From assembly GCA_965247395.1 (NCBI GenBank), contig OZ252012.1, positions 1,922,001 through 1,986,000 on the forward strand: DNA of 64,000 nucleotides. Direction: 5' to 3'. Origin of the DNA: CAYRJD01 sp965247395 (GTDB taxonomy: Bacteria; Actinomycetota; Acidimicrobiia; Acidimicrobiales; Poriferisodalaceae). The stretch's first letter is position 1; every line of letters starts with the position of its first letter. The position numbers were made by a program, and so were the translations under genes. Under the pieces are notes generated by a model. The model was not told where the DNA came from and made no database searches. It was given only the letters and a program-made list of their open reading frames with translations. This document shows, piece after piece, positions 1 through 7,783 of this stretch.

Positions 1-209
1 ACGTCAATGACCTGCTCACGCATGTCAACCTTGAGAATGCGCTGCAAGAACGGGATGACGAATCGCAGCCCGGGGTTGACCGTGGCACGGTACTTGCCGA
101 GCAACTCAATGAGGCCCTGCTCAAATGGGCGAACGATTCGAAAGCCTGCAACGGCAATCAAAATGATTACTGCCGCGATAACTACAAACAGCACTACGGC
201 TGGATCCAT
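1..209 (-). CDS. SPFH/band-7 (stomatin-like) protein, N-terminal part
   Basis: Only the first 69 or so codons lie in the window; the gene runs off the left edge. Translation of the complement gives one N-terminal hydrophobic segment (residues 4-20) followed by FRIVRPFEQGLIELLGKYR and a PGLRFVIPFLQR stretch, the usual opening of SPFH/band-7 proteins, which form oligomers on the membrane surface. The ATG at 207-209 has a GGAG ribosome binding site about nine bases upstream. The NfeD gene lies just upstream on the same strand; NfeD and stomatin-like proteins are classic partners, which supports both calls. Confidence 0.85.
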   Translation of the reverse strand, partial: MDPAVVLFVVIAAVIILIAVAGFRIVRPFEQGLIELLGKYRATVNPGLRFVIPFLQRILKVDMREQVID

Positions 210-269
210 AAGAAGTCTCCTGATTTATTGCTGAATTTTGGGTGGGAATTAACTGGTGCGGCTAATGGA

Positions 270-728
270 CTACGGCGTGGTGTCATCGTGAGAGAGCTCG
301 ACGAGCAAGCGTGTGCCCTGCAAACCAACCACGGTGACAAGCTCTCCTTCACCGATGCTTTCACCGTCCACAGTGGCACGCCACACCTCGGTTTGAACAC
401 GGACGCGACCAGTGTTTAAAACCACATCGACGGTTTCGAGCACCACCGCATCCATTCCGATGTAACGGTTGACACCGACTGGAAGGGTGTTCTTGTCTTC
501 GCTGTCTTGACCGCGAATCACGAATCGCACGACCACCATTGACGCCGCACTGCCGGCGAAGAATGCTATCCACTGCAGGTATCCGGGTCCATCCACCCAG
601 GCCACCACCGCAGCCAGCACCGCGCCGACTGCGAACGGAAGCACGAAGAAGCCCGCCGTGATCATCTCGCCAGTCGTAAACACGACGGCGCCTATTGTCC
701 AGATCCATCGCCAAATCTCGTTGTCCAT
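270..728 (-). CDS. NfeD-family membrane protein
   Basis: 152 residues with hydrophobic segments at about 10-45 and 50-70, then a soluble C-terminal domain (about 85-145) containing GMDAVVLETVD and GELVTVVGLQGTRLLVEL, the pattern of the small OB-fold (NfeD C-terminal) domain. This is the short, protease-less NfeD form. It sits directly upstream of the SPFH gene on the same strand, the standard NfeD-stomatin pairing proposed to act in membrane quality control. The 61-base gap between them holds the SPFH ribosome binding site and nothing else recognisable. Confidence 0.8.
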   Translation of the reverse strand: MDNEIWRWIWTIGAVVFTTGEMITAGFFVLPFAVGAVLAAVVAWVDGPGYLQWIAFFAGSAASMVVVRFVIRGQDSEDKNTLPVGVNRYIGMDAVVLETVDVVLNTGRVRVQTEVWRATVDGESIGEGELVTVVGLQGTRLLVELSHDDTTP

Positions 729-740
729 CTGGGCTCAAGC

Positions 741-1613
741 TTAGGCCTGACAAGAGGGACACCACGTGGTACCACGTGCATCAATCACCGTTCGGCGCAG
801 CTTTGTTCCACAGACCACGCAGGGCTGATCAGCACGGCCGTAGCAGCGCAGGTGGTTTTGGTTGTCGCCGCTGCCAGACAGGTTGGCGTAGTCGCGCAAG
901 GTCGTTCCGCCGTTAGCAATGCCCGCACACAACACAGTTCGAATCGCTGCTAGCAGCTGTTCGGCTTGAGACTTGGTGATCTGTCTGACGGTTGGCCTTA
1001 TGCCAGCGCTAAACAACGCCTCATCCGCGTAGATATTGCCGACACCAGCTATTAGGCGTTGCCCGAGCAGTTGCGTTTTGATTCGTTGGCTGCTGTTGCG
1101 GCTGCGTCGCCAGAACATGATTGCGTTGAGATCTGGGTCGAACGGTTCGGGGCCCATCGCGGCTAGTGACGCAAGCTCGGTGTAGTTGCCACGTTGTGTT
1201 ACTAGCACTCGTCCGAAACGGCGAATGTCTCGCAGCCACATCGTGTTGCCGTCGCTTAGCGACCACCAGGCTCGGCAATACGGCTCGCTGGCAGGCTCCG
1301 GCCCGGCAGGCAACGGCGAAGTTATAGAGCCGCTTGACGTGAGTGGCTCCAGAGTTATAGAGCCGCTTGACGTGAGTGGCTCCAGAGTTATAGAGCCGCT
1401 CATGCCCAGGTGAATGATCAGCTCTCGTTCGTCGTCCAGTTCTAGCAGTAGGTATTTTCCGCGGCGGCGTGCGTTTGTGAATCGAGCGCCCACCACCTTG
1501 CGTGCAGGTGTGAACTTCTTAGACCAGTGGCTACCAGCCGCTTCAACACGCTGGCCCAAGATTTTGCTAGCTAGCTGCTGGCGAATTACTTCAACCTCGG
1601 GCAGTTCTGGCAC
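741..1613 (-). CDS. mutM: Formamidopyrimidine-DNA glycosylase (Fpg/MutM)
   Basis: Bifunctional glycosylase/AP lyase that removes oxidised purines such as 8-oxoguanine from DNA. The protein begins MPELPEVE, giving the catalytic Pro2 and Glu3 after removal of Met, has the RRGKYL lysine segment near residue 53, the QLLGQRLIAGVGNIYADEALF helix-two-turns-helix region, and a C-terminal zinc finger with Cys265, Cys268, Cys285 and Cys288. It is slightly longer (290 residues) than usual because residues about 74-103, just after the HLGMSGS strand, contain a tandem 11-residue repeat (SGSITLEPLTS twice and part of a third), matching a 33-base DNA repeat. The insertion sits in a loop-like position, so the enzyme is probably active. 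Confidence 0.95.
   Translation of the reverse strand: MPELPEVEVIRQQLASKILGQRVEAAGSHWSKKFTPARKVVGARFTNARRRGKYLLLELDDERELIIHLGMSGSITLEPLTSSGSITLEPLTSSGSITSPLPAGPEPASEPYCRAWWSLSDGNTMWLRDIRRFGRVLVTQRGNYTELASLAAMGPEPFDPDLNAIMFWRRSRNSSQRIKTQLLGQRLIAGVGNIYADEALFSAGIRPTVRQITKSQAEQLLAAIRTVLCAGIANGGTTLRDYANLSGSGDNQNHLRCYGRADQPCVVCGTKLRRTVIDARGTTWCPSCQA
1321..1400. repeat. 33-bp tandem repeat inside mutM
   Basis: Two perfect copies of a 33-base unit (1321-1353 and 1354-1386) followed by the first 14 bases of a third. The unit begins gttatagagccgcttgacgt. Its length is 11 codons, so the mutM frame is kept. Confidence 0.95.
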
Positions 1614-1651
1614 TGAGAGCGCTTTAGATGGTTACCGAGTTAGCTACCGAA

Positions 1652-2506
1652 CTAACTACGAGGAGTGCCGAAGACCGGCTCTCGCTTCTCAAGAAAAGCG
1701 GCCACCGCCTCCGCGTGATCATCACTGCGGTATGCCTTATTGAGAGAGGTCAGCTCGCGTTTTTGAACTGCGTTCAGGTCGGTTTCGGTTGCGTTTGCCG
1801 TCAATAGCTCTTTGGTGAACATCACCGCGGCCGGGGCGTTCTCAGCGTAACTAATAGCCCGCTCTAGCGCTACTTCCACAACGTCGTTGTCGGTTGCTTC
1901 GTCAACCAGCCCTACCGCTTTCGCTTCGGCGCCGGTGATGGTGCGACCCGACAAGGCCAAGTCGCTAGCGGCACCCCATCCGCAACGCTGAACCAAGAAA
2001 TGTGAAGAAGCCAGCTCTGGCACGACTCCCATTTTTACGAAGCGACACGACAGCTTGGCCGAGCTGTCGGCCACCAGATAGTCCATTGACAACACCATTG
2101 TCAGGCCCACACCTATTGCCGCCCCGTTGATTGCGGCAACGATGGGCTTTGACTGGCGTACCAGATTCACCCAGTTGGCGGCGCTATCAGCAGAGTCGTT
2201 ATTGGTGGAGTTATTGGTGGAGTTATTGCTGGAGTTATTGCTGGAGTTACCGCTGTTCTGTGCGAAGACCTCGCCAATGTCAGCACCGGCGCAAAAACCG
2301 CGACCCTCGCCGGTGATTATGAAAGCGCCCACCTTCGGATCGGCGTTGCCTTCCTCTAGAGCGGCTATTAGCTCGCCTTGCATCTTTGGTGTCCAGGCGT
2401 TCAGACGTTCTGGTCGCGACAATGTGATTAGGCGCACTGTCGGGTTGGCCGTCAGGTCTTTGACGGTGATCTGTTCGCGGGTGTCGTTGCTAATAGCTGC
2501 GTTCAT
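1652..2506 (-). CDS. Enoyl-CoA hydratase/isomerase family protein
   Basis: Crotonase-fold protein of 284 residues. The ITLSRPERLNAWTPKM opening, GEGRGFCAGADIGEVF oxyanion-hole strand and PIVAAINGAAIGVGL segment are typical. The positions of the two catalytic glutamates of classical enoyl-CoA hydratase are not Glu here (GVGLTMVLSMD; FVKMGVVPE), so the reaction cannot be named. A Ser/Asn-rich insertion at about residues 88-110 follows the oxyanion strand and is encoded by a 12-base tandem repeat. It lies just upstream of mutM on the same strand (38-base gap). Confidence 0.85.
   Translation of the reverse strand: MNAAISNDTREQITVKDLTANPTVRLITLSRPERLNAWTPKMQGELIAALEEGNADPKVGAFIITGEGRGFCAGADIGEVFAQNSGNSSNNSSNNSTNNSTNNDSADSAANWVNLVRQSKPIVAAINGAAIGVGLTMVLSMDYLVADSSAKLSCRFVKMGVVPELASSHFLVQRCGWGAASDLALSGRTITGAEAKAVGLVDEATDNDVVEVALERAISYAENAPAAVMFTKELLTANATETDLNAVQKRELTSLNKAYRSDDHAEAVAAFLEKREPVFGTPRS
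2198..2245. repeat. 12-bp tandem repeat in crotonase gene
   Basis: Four consecutive 12-base units (gttattggtgga twice, then gttattgctgga twice) and a degenerate fifth. They encode the Asn/Ser-rich loop of the crotonase at 1652-2506. The unit is four codons long, so the frame is kept. Confidence 0.95.
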
Positions 2507-2559
2507 GGCTGCTCCTGATTTGCCTAGGTTTATCCGATTGGGTTTAGCTAATTAGCAGG

Positions 2560-3447
2560 CTAAACCTCAGGTCCGTAGCGGCGCTCATATTCGGCTTGGC
2601 CCTCGGGGCAATGCTCGCGATATGGGCACCAACCACAAAGCGGGCCAGTGAGGGGAGGAAAATCGCCGGAGTCGATAGCGGTGTGGATGTCTTTCCAGGT
2701 TTTGTTGTGCTGATCTACGGCCTTGCCCATTGCTCTTTTATCCATTGGGCGGCTGATCGTTTTGCCTTGCCTGTCTTTGCCGTTGCCCAGATATGCCAAC
2801 TGCACGCTGGCGATTGTTTCTCCGGAGTTCTCAAGAGCGGCGGCGTAAAGCCAGATCTGTGCTAGAGAATCATCGACGTATGGCGCGCGCGGTGGCTTGC
2901 CCGTTTTGTAATCGGTAACGCGCAGGCCAGCTTCGTCACGTTCTAAGAGATCAACGATTCCTCTGAAGGGCACTTCTCCGACAGCGCTGTCAAGTTGTTG
3001 CTCGCGCTGAACTACTTCGATCTGACCTGGGTCGAACATCTTGAAGTAGCCCTCAATGAAGTTCCAGGCCTTCCACTTGAAATCTTTTTCTTGCTCTTCG
3101 TTGTATTCCAACGACTTGAAGTCGGCGCTTTCTTCGGTGGTACCCCAGTTGTTTCCGCATATTTTTTGGGCTTGGGTCAGCGTGCGTTCTGCAGCAGGCA
3201 GCTCCAGCAAATCCTCTAACACTTTGTGGACAAACGTCCCAACCAGAGCCGGTTCGCTAGGCGGATCGGGCAGGTTGTCGATGTAATGAAACTTCCAGCG
3301 TCGATTGCAGTTACGAAATGTGCCCGCCGAGGACGGACTAAGCGAGCGAGGCCTATAGGTGCTTATTTGCTCAGTGGGGTCATCACTGGTTTGGGCGCTG
3401 TCCACGGTCGGAGTGGTACTCACAGCCTGAGTATCGCACCAAAGCAC
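2560..3447 (-). CDS. RecB/Cas4-like PD-(D/E)XK nuclease with likely Fe-S cluster
   Basis: 295 residues. SLSPSSAGTFRNCNRRWKF (about 36-52) and GTFVHKVLEDLLELP (about 70-84) match the start of RecB-type exonuclease domains; FRGIVDLLERDEAGLRVTDYKTGKPP carries the D...DYK catalytic motif. Cys47 plus the C-terminal CGWCPYREHC would give the four-cysteine Fe-S staple of AddB/Cas4-like nucleases. Such stand-alone proteins are common in actinobacteria with no fixed role. No helicase or cas gene is adjacent, so a CRISPR role is not supported. Confidence 0.85.
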   Translation of the reverse strand: MLWCDTQAVSTTPTVDSAQTSDDPTEQISTYRPRSLSPSSAGTFRNCNRRWKFHYIDNLPDPPSEPALVGTFVHKVLEDLLELPAAERTLTQAQKICGNNWGTTEESADFKSLEYNEEQEKDFKWKAWNFIEGYFKMFDPGQIEVVQREQQLDSAVGEVPFRGIVDLLERDEAGLRVTDYKTGKPPRAPYVDDSLAQIWLYAAALENSGETIASVQLAYLGNGKDRQGKTISRPMDKRAMGKAVDQHNKTWKDIHTAIDSGDFPPLTGPLCGWCPYREHCPEGQAEYERRYGPEV

Positions 3448-3509
3448 GCCACGACGAGGACATTTATTGGACTGGTTGGCGCTTGCTTAGCGGTTTCAGC
3501 TAGCCAGTT

Positions 3510-3995
3510 TCAATCAGGCAGGGCCGAGGTGGCGGCAACAACTGCAATGGCGTCTGCTGCCATGTCTTGGGTGATCATGGCGCCATCTCCGTCGCCAGCA
3601 CCATTGGCACTGGAAGCACCATTGGCAATGTTGGTAACTCGACTGATTGTGATGCGGTGCCGTCGCCACCAAGCGAATGTCACGATTAGCGCCAGCAGAA
3701 ACACGGCTGCTGCGATAGAGCCGGCGAACAGCATTATTCGGTCGGGCAGGCCGTGGCGTGGCAGCACTCGCGTGCCCGGTGCGGGCGGGGGATCGTCGTA
3801 GCCGATTGGTGCTCGTCCCGGCTGGGATTGCGCGTGCGAAGGTTGATCGGGCGAAGACTGCGCTGGCGAAGGTTGGTCTTGCGGGGGCTGACTAGTTGGC
3901 GTTTCAGGTGACGTTTCAGCTGCTTCTAGCACGTTAGGTCCAGGAACTTGATTCGGTGTGTTACGGCGGGGCCTATTTGGGTTATAACCAGCCAT
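3510..3995 (-). CDS. Proline/glutamine-rich single-pass membrane protein
   Basis: 161 residues, no family recognised. The N-terminal half is low complexity with repeating QP-S-P-AQS/DQPS units (about residues 33-60), followed by PPPAPGTRVLPRHGLP, one transmembrane helix (about 88-110, IMLFAGSIAAAVFLLALIVTFAWW) and a polar Ala/Gly-rich tail. The ORF is kept as real because the hydrophobic helix and basic flank (WWRRHR) look selected and it lies between two minus-strand genes with matching orientation. Codon use is otherwise unremarkable. The function is unknown. Confidence 0.55.
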   Translation of the reverse strand: MAGYNPNRPRRNTPNQVPGPNVLEAAETSPETPTSQPPQDQPSPAQSSPDQPSHAQSQPGRAPIGYDDPPPAPGTRVLPRHGLPDRIMLFAGSIAAAVFLLALIVTFAWWRRHRITISRVTNIANGASSANGAGDGDGAMITQDMAADAIAVVAATSALPD

Positions 3996-4016
3996 TACGG
4001 CTACTGAGCCTACCTA

Positions 4017-4071
4017 GGCCAGGCTTTGTTGAACCTGGTGGTCTACTTGGGCCAGGCTTTGTTAAACCTGG
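4017..4071. repeat. 22-bp direct repeat with 33-bp period
   Basis: Arms at 4017-4038 and 4050-4071 (ggccaggctttgtt[g/a]aacctgg) differ at one base. They lie downstream of the present parA stop, in the stretch that reads on in the ParA frame. The 233-base region 3996-4228 holds no other recognisable gene. Confidence 0.9.
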
Positions 4072-4153
4072 CCCTGCTCTTAAAACCCTCCGTTGGGCTT
4101 TCAACCGTTGGCACCTCGCCAGCACTGTTTTCACCAGCACCGTTCATCCCACC

Positions 4154-4283
4154 GTCTACTCCGCCAAGCTTCAACCTGGCCGGCGATTCCTGTTGCTGGC
4201 CACCACCGCGGCGACAATCCGAGCGGCGCTAGCCGCTGTCTACTCCGCCAAGCTTCAACCTGGCCGGCGATTCCTGTTGCTGG
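4154..4283. repeat. 46-bp direct repeat at the parA 3' end
   Basis: Identical arms at 4154-4199 and 4238-4283, offset by 84 bases (28 codons). The second arm encodes the present C-terminus of ParA (QQQESPARLKLGGVDSG); the first arm lies beyond the TAG stop at 4229-4231 but in the same frame. The frame then stays open to a TAG at 4043-4045. Confidence 0.9.
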
Positions 4284-5095
4284 TCTTGCTGCTGCGGGGC
4301 CCAGCCGTGCCGAGGGCTCTGAGTTGGCTCCAGACGCTCTTGAAGTGCGTCATACATCGTCGCAAATTCTGTTACCGCCGCGGCTGCGCCTTGCCGGCTG
4401 CCCAGCGCTTTCAGCGGTAATGATTGTCCGGCGGCCTCAGCCACCGCTGCTCGCATGCTCACCGTTGGCAGCAGCAGGTCGCCAAAGCGTTGCACCAACT
4501 GGTCAATCCAGTATTTGTGATCGCGGGTGCGCCCACAGCGGTTGATCACAATGCCGATCAATTCAGGGCCATCTCGCCGCGCAGCGATTTGGCTAATCGT
4601 GCCCTTCATCAGATCAACCCCATCGGCAGCCCAGGCAGATGCCTCGGTCACGATCAAGGCGTAGTCCGCGGCAAATAAGGCATTCATGCACAACAAACCC
4701 AAGGAAGGCGGACTGTCAATCAACACAAGGTCGTGGTCAATCCCAGTCATTGCCATACGTAGCCGATCCTGAGCACCCAGCGGGTCGGCGGCTAGTTGCG
4801 GCTCTCGACTAGCCAGGCGCGGGTCGCCCGGAATCAAGACAGGGCGTGAATTGTCCGTTGGCCAGGCCGTCTGAGTTATTGCGGCCTTGGCACTGCCTGT
4901 CTGGTTTGTGGACATTACGTCGTCAATCGTCGTAGTGGCGTCCCATACGCCAAGTCCGGCCGAAGCGTTGGCCTGCGGATCGAGATCTACCACAAGCACT
5001 TGTCGGCCAGCCGCTGAAGCGGCTTCGGCTACTCCGAGCAAGACGGTGGTTTTCCCTACTCCGCCTTTTTGATTTACGAAAGCGATGGTTGGCAT
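4229..5095 (-). CDS. Orphan ParA/MinD-family ATPase
   Basis: 288 residues. The deviant Walker A KGGVGKTT is at residues 10-17, followed by VLVVDLDPQANASAGLG and the LVLIDSPPSLG Walker B region, all typical of ParA ATPases that position cargo in the cell. No ParB or parS-like site is adjacent, so this is an orphan ParA whose cargo is unknown. The C-terminal tail after about residue 260 is Gln/Pro-rich and ends in one arm of a 46-bp direct repeat. Downstream of the TAG stop the same frame continues for about 61 sense codons, suggesting the tail was shortened or the end duplicated. mshC lies 13 bases upstream on the same strand. Confidence 0.85.
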   Translation of the reverse strand: MPTIAFVNQKGGVGKTTVLLGVAEAASAAGRQVLVVDLDPQANASAGLGVWDATTTIDDVMSTNQTGSAKAAITQTAWPTDNSRPVLIPGDPRLASREPQLAADPLGAQDRLRMAMTGIDHDLVLIDSPPSLGLLCMNALFAADYALIVTEASAWAADGVDLMKGTISQIAARRDGPELIGIVINRCGRTRDHKYWIDQLVQRFGDLLLPTVSMRAAVAEAAGQSLPLKALGSRQGAAAAVTEFATMYDALQERLEPTQSPRHGWAPQQQDQQQESPARLKLGGVDSG

Positions 5096-5108
5096 GACAG
5101 ATGATTAC

Positions 5109-6401
5109 CTAGTTGCTAGGGGCCGTTTGGCTTGTTGCGAGTGGTCCAGTCTGGAGGGGCTCTGCTAAGTCAATCCCACAGAGTCTGGCGGCGGCGGTTA
5201 GTTCAGCACCAATCCCAGCGCGTTTTGTGTTTGGTTTAGCGGTGGCGGTCTCAAGTAGCAGCTTGTGAGCGCTTGGTGTGTCTAAGTCTTCGTCAAGAGC
5301 TGCACCGACTTCGGCCATTAGACCCGCTGGTTTATTTGCCGTGGCATCCATGGCTGCAGTCCCATCAGGTGCGACCGCTCTGTCAGTGCCGGTTGCCTCT
5401 TCGGCGCTGGCCAGAAGCAGCTTCAAGTCTTCCATCGCGTTAGGAGCCTCTTCGTCAAACCATTCCCAATCGGTGCGGTAGTGATGTTTCATGATTGCTA
5501 GACGAATCGCCCGCGGGTCGATCGTGTGCCGTAAATCCGAAACGGACACCAGATTGCCAAGCGACTTCGACATCGTTTCACCTTCATAGCCGACCAGCCC
5601 GGCGTGAACCCAATAACGAGCCAGAGGCTCACCTGTTAAAGACTCGCTTTGGGCGATCTCACATTCATGGTGAGGAAATATGAGATCGCCGCCGCCACCG
5701 TGTATGTCAATGGTTTGACCCAACGCAGCCGAGCTCATGGCAGAACACTCGATGTGCCAGCCAGGTCGACCCGCACCAAATGGCGAGTCCCATGCGGGCT
5801 CGCCTTCACCGCTGGGCTGCCACAGCACAAAATCGAGCGGGTTGCGAAGGCTGGGATTATCGGGCGAGCCACCACGCTTGCGAGCAAGTTCCACCATGGT
5901 TTCCTGATCGAGCCCGGAAAGTTTGCCGAAATTAGGAAAGGTTGAAACGTCGAAATACGTGACCCCATCGGCGATATAGGTATGGCCAGATTCGGCCAGC
6001 TGTGCGATCAGCTCGATCATGCGATCAATTGTCTGCGTAGCGCGCGGCTCGTGTGTTGGTGCGATGGTTTGCAAAGCGGCCATGTCGTTATTGAAGCGAG
6101 CCATCTCACGCTCGGCTAGCGACAGATAATGCTCGCCAAGCTCGGCGGCTTTCGGCAAGATGCTGTCGTCTACATCGGTGTAGTTGCGAACCAGCGTGAC
6201 GCGGGTACCTAGCGATTCAAGCCGGCGAATGATGAGATCGTAAGTCAAGTAGGTGGCAGCGTGGCCGAGATGAGTGGTGTCGTACGGAGTGATGCCACAG
6301 ACATACATTCCGGCGGTGTGCGCCAGGTCTAGCGGAACTACTTCGCGCTGCGCAGTGTCGTAAAGGCGCATCGGCATCGGCCAAAGAATACGGCTAGCCA
6401 C
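5109..6401 (-). CDS. mshC: Cysteine ligase of mycothiol synthesis (MshC-type class I synthetase)
   Basis: 430 residues of the cysteinyl-tRNA synthetase fold. The N-terminal motif MYVCGITPYDTTHLGHAATY (about 32-51) has the GITPYD...HLGHAATY form of MshC rather than the GPTVYD...GHAR form of CysS. The zinc-binding Cys35, GWHIECSAM and FPHHECE segments and the adenylate-loop TMSKSLGN are all present. MshC joins cysteine to glucosaminyl-inositol in making mycothiol, the actinobacterial thiol. The C-terminal anticodon-type domain is short, again like MshC (about 410 residues) rather than CysS (460 or more). A divergent CysS cannot be excluded. ParA follows 13 bases downstream. Confidence 0.75.
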   Translation of the reverse strand: MASRILWPMPMRLYDTAQREVVPLDLAHTAGMYVCGITPYDTTHLGHAATYLTYDLIIRRLESLGTRVTLVRNYTDVDDSILPKAAELGEHYLSLAEREMARFNNDMAALQTIAPTHEPRATQTIDRMIELIAQLAESGHTYIADGVTYFDVSTFPNFGKLSGLDQETMVELARKRGGSPDNPSLRNPLDFVLWQPSGEGEPAWDSPFGAGRPGWHIECSAMSSAALGQTIDIHGGGGDLIFPHHECEIAQSESLTGEPLARYWVHAGLVGYEGETMSKSLGNLVSVSDLRHTIDPRAIRLAIMKHHYRTDWEWFDEEAPNAMEDLKLLLASAEEATGTDRAVAPDGTAAMDATANKPAGLMAEVGAALDEDLDTPSAHKLLLETATAKPNTKRAGIGAELTAAARLCGIDLAEPLQTGPLATSQTAPSN

Positions 6402-6475
6402 GGCTGGTACTTGCCTGTGGCGGGCTAGAAATTGCCACTGGCTATATCAAGATCGCACAGGTACTCTCGCCCCAG
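6402..6475. promoter_or_regulatory. Divergent intergenic region with imperfect inverted repeat
   Basis: This 74-base gap separates mshC (leftward) from the EreA/ChaN-like operon (rightward), so it should hold promoters for both. CCTGTG at 6414-6419 and CACAGG at 6456-6461, with flanking GTAC/TAC, form an imperfect inverted repeat. TATATC at about 6443-6448 could be a -10 element for the rightward operon. No experimental support; pattern only. Confidence 0.3.
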
Positions 6476-7774
6476 GTGGAATCTGCCGAACACCTATCCA
6501 ACTCCAGCCAAGCAAAACACGCCGCAGTGCCTGGCCGGTCTGGAAACACCAAGTCAGAGCACACGGTTGATGTGCTTGAGCGAGTAGGGCTTTATCGCCA
6601 GCGCCGCGGGCTGGAATCGCTACGGGTTGAAGAGCTGGAAGCCGTTGCCGCAGACCTAGCGATTTACGGCCGTGATCCGGTGAGCTACGTATGCAACCTG
6701 TTCAAAAAGCATCAGGTGGTATTTCTTGGGCATCACATTCCCACCTTGTGCACGGGGTTGTTCTTGCAAGAGCTCGTGCGAGCGCTGCCTAGTCACGGCG
6801 TGCATCACGTGGGAATGGAGTACTTATGTCGCGATGATCAACAGCTGCTAGACGCGGCAATCGGCGTTAACGCCGTCAAGGGTGGAGCGCTGATAACAGC
6901 CGGTGGCGACTCCTTTGCTGAAGGGTTAGCGCGTGAGGCGATGCTGCGGTGGGGATTGCGTCACGACTTTGCCTTCAAGGAGTATCTGGACGTGCTCAAG
7001 GCAGCGTGGGAACTAAACAGCCCCGCCTCACCAGATGGCTCCGCCTCATCGAAAAATATGCGGGTGCTTGGTCTCGATTATGACCTTGATTTTGACTCGG
7101 TTACAGAAACGGCGGAACTAAGAACAGACGCTCCGTGGATACATCTACGACACCGCGGCACTGCTGCACGGCATATGTGCGACGTGCTCTTGTCTGAGGT
7201 ACTAGATCAAGGTCATAAGGCACTGGTGTTGTGCCGCACGCCGCACGCTCTGACGCGCCTGCGCCGTCGCCGCCATCGCCGCTGGGACGCCTTCGACACC
7301 GAGGTCGAAGCCGGCAGGGTGGTAGGTGCCGCAAACCACGTCTATGCAGCGGTGGCCGATCGAGCGGTAACGGTGCTGATTCATCAACCGCTACCAGCAG
7401 ATGGAGTCTTGTGCGACTACGCGCTGCCGGCCGACGGGGTGCTGGATGCCGTCTTTGCGATGATTGGTGCGCCTCCATTGCCGCTGGGCTTCGACACAGA
7501 CGTAGGAGATATCGGCAAACTCCGCAGCCTGACAGCTCTTGACGATGGACCTTTGGTGGACCTGGCGCAAGGCTGGCTGTATCTCGAACCAGAACAGCAG
7601 CGTGTAGCGCCCACACCTCTCTACGGAGCGGTGCCCGACTATGTGCTGGCGCGCGCCCGCCGCCTAGCGCTGGACGGCAAACTGCGCAGAACTGATGTGA
7701 CCCCGGCAGACTTTGATGACGCGTTTAGAACCGCTGCAATTGCGGCGGAGCTTTCGTGGACTCAAATTTTGTGA
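6476..7774 (+). CDS. EreA/ChaN-like superfamily protein, first paralogue
   Basis: 432 residues, GTG start. After a variable N-terminus, VVFLGHHIPT (82-90) then GVHHVGMEYLCRDDQQLLDAAI (108-129, Glu115) resemble the LGE.H and ALE...Q..LD strands of the erythromycin-esterase/ChaN superfamily. Later, FKEYLDVLKAAWELN plus MRVLGLDYD match its 'Y..il..a...v.vvgl' part, and HRGTAARHM...KALVLCRTPHA (His257) matches the 'RD..Ma.n...vvv...H' part. The first motif reads GHHIP instead of GExxH, so the classic catalytic pair is altered. It is followed nine bases later by a paralogue and then a phosphatase. No signal peptide is seen. The substrate is unknown; family placement is by motif pattern only. Confidence 0.55.
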   Translation: MESAEHLSNSSQAKHAAVPGRSGNTKSEHTVDVLERVGLYRQRRGLESLRVEELEAVAADLAIYGRDPVSYVCNLFKKHQVVFLGHHIPTLCTGLFLQELVRALPSHGVHHVGMEYLCRDDQQLLDAAIGVNAVKGGALITAGGDSFAEGLAREAMLRWGLRHDFAFKEYLDVLKAAWELNSPASPDGSASSKNMRVLGLDYDLDFDSVTETAELRTDAPWIHLRHRGTAARHMCDVLLSEVLDQGHKALVLCRTPHALTRLRRRRHRRWDAFDTEVEAGRVVGAANHVYAAVADRAVTVLIHQPLPADGVLCDYALPADGVLDAVFAMIGAPPLPLGFDTDVGDIGKLRSLTALDDGPLVDLAQGWLYLEPEQQRVAPTPLYGAVPDYVLARARRLALDGKLRRTDVTPADFDDAFRTAAIAAELSWTQIL

Positions 7775-7783
7775 ACGAATTTT

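Noticed and set aside
2560..3447. Possible Cas4
   Set aside because: The RecB-like nuclease with Cys cluster resembles Cas4, but there is no array or other cas gene; stand-alone RecB-family exonuclease is the simpler reading.
4229..5095. Plasmid or chromosome partition locus
   Set aside because: ParA alone, with no ParB, parS-like sites or origin features nearby.
7101..7616. 171-codon antisense ORF inside the first EreA/ChaN-like gene
   Set aside because: Arg/Pro/His-rich composition typical of a shadow frame; no ribosome binding site.
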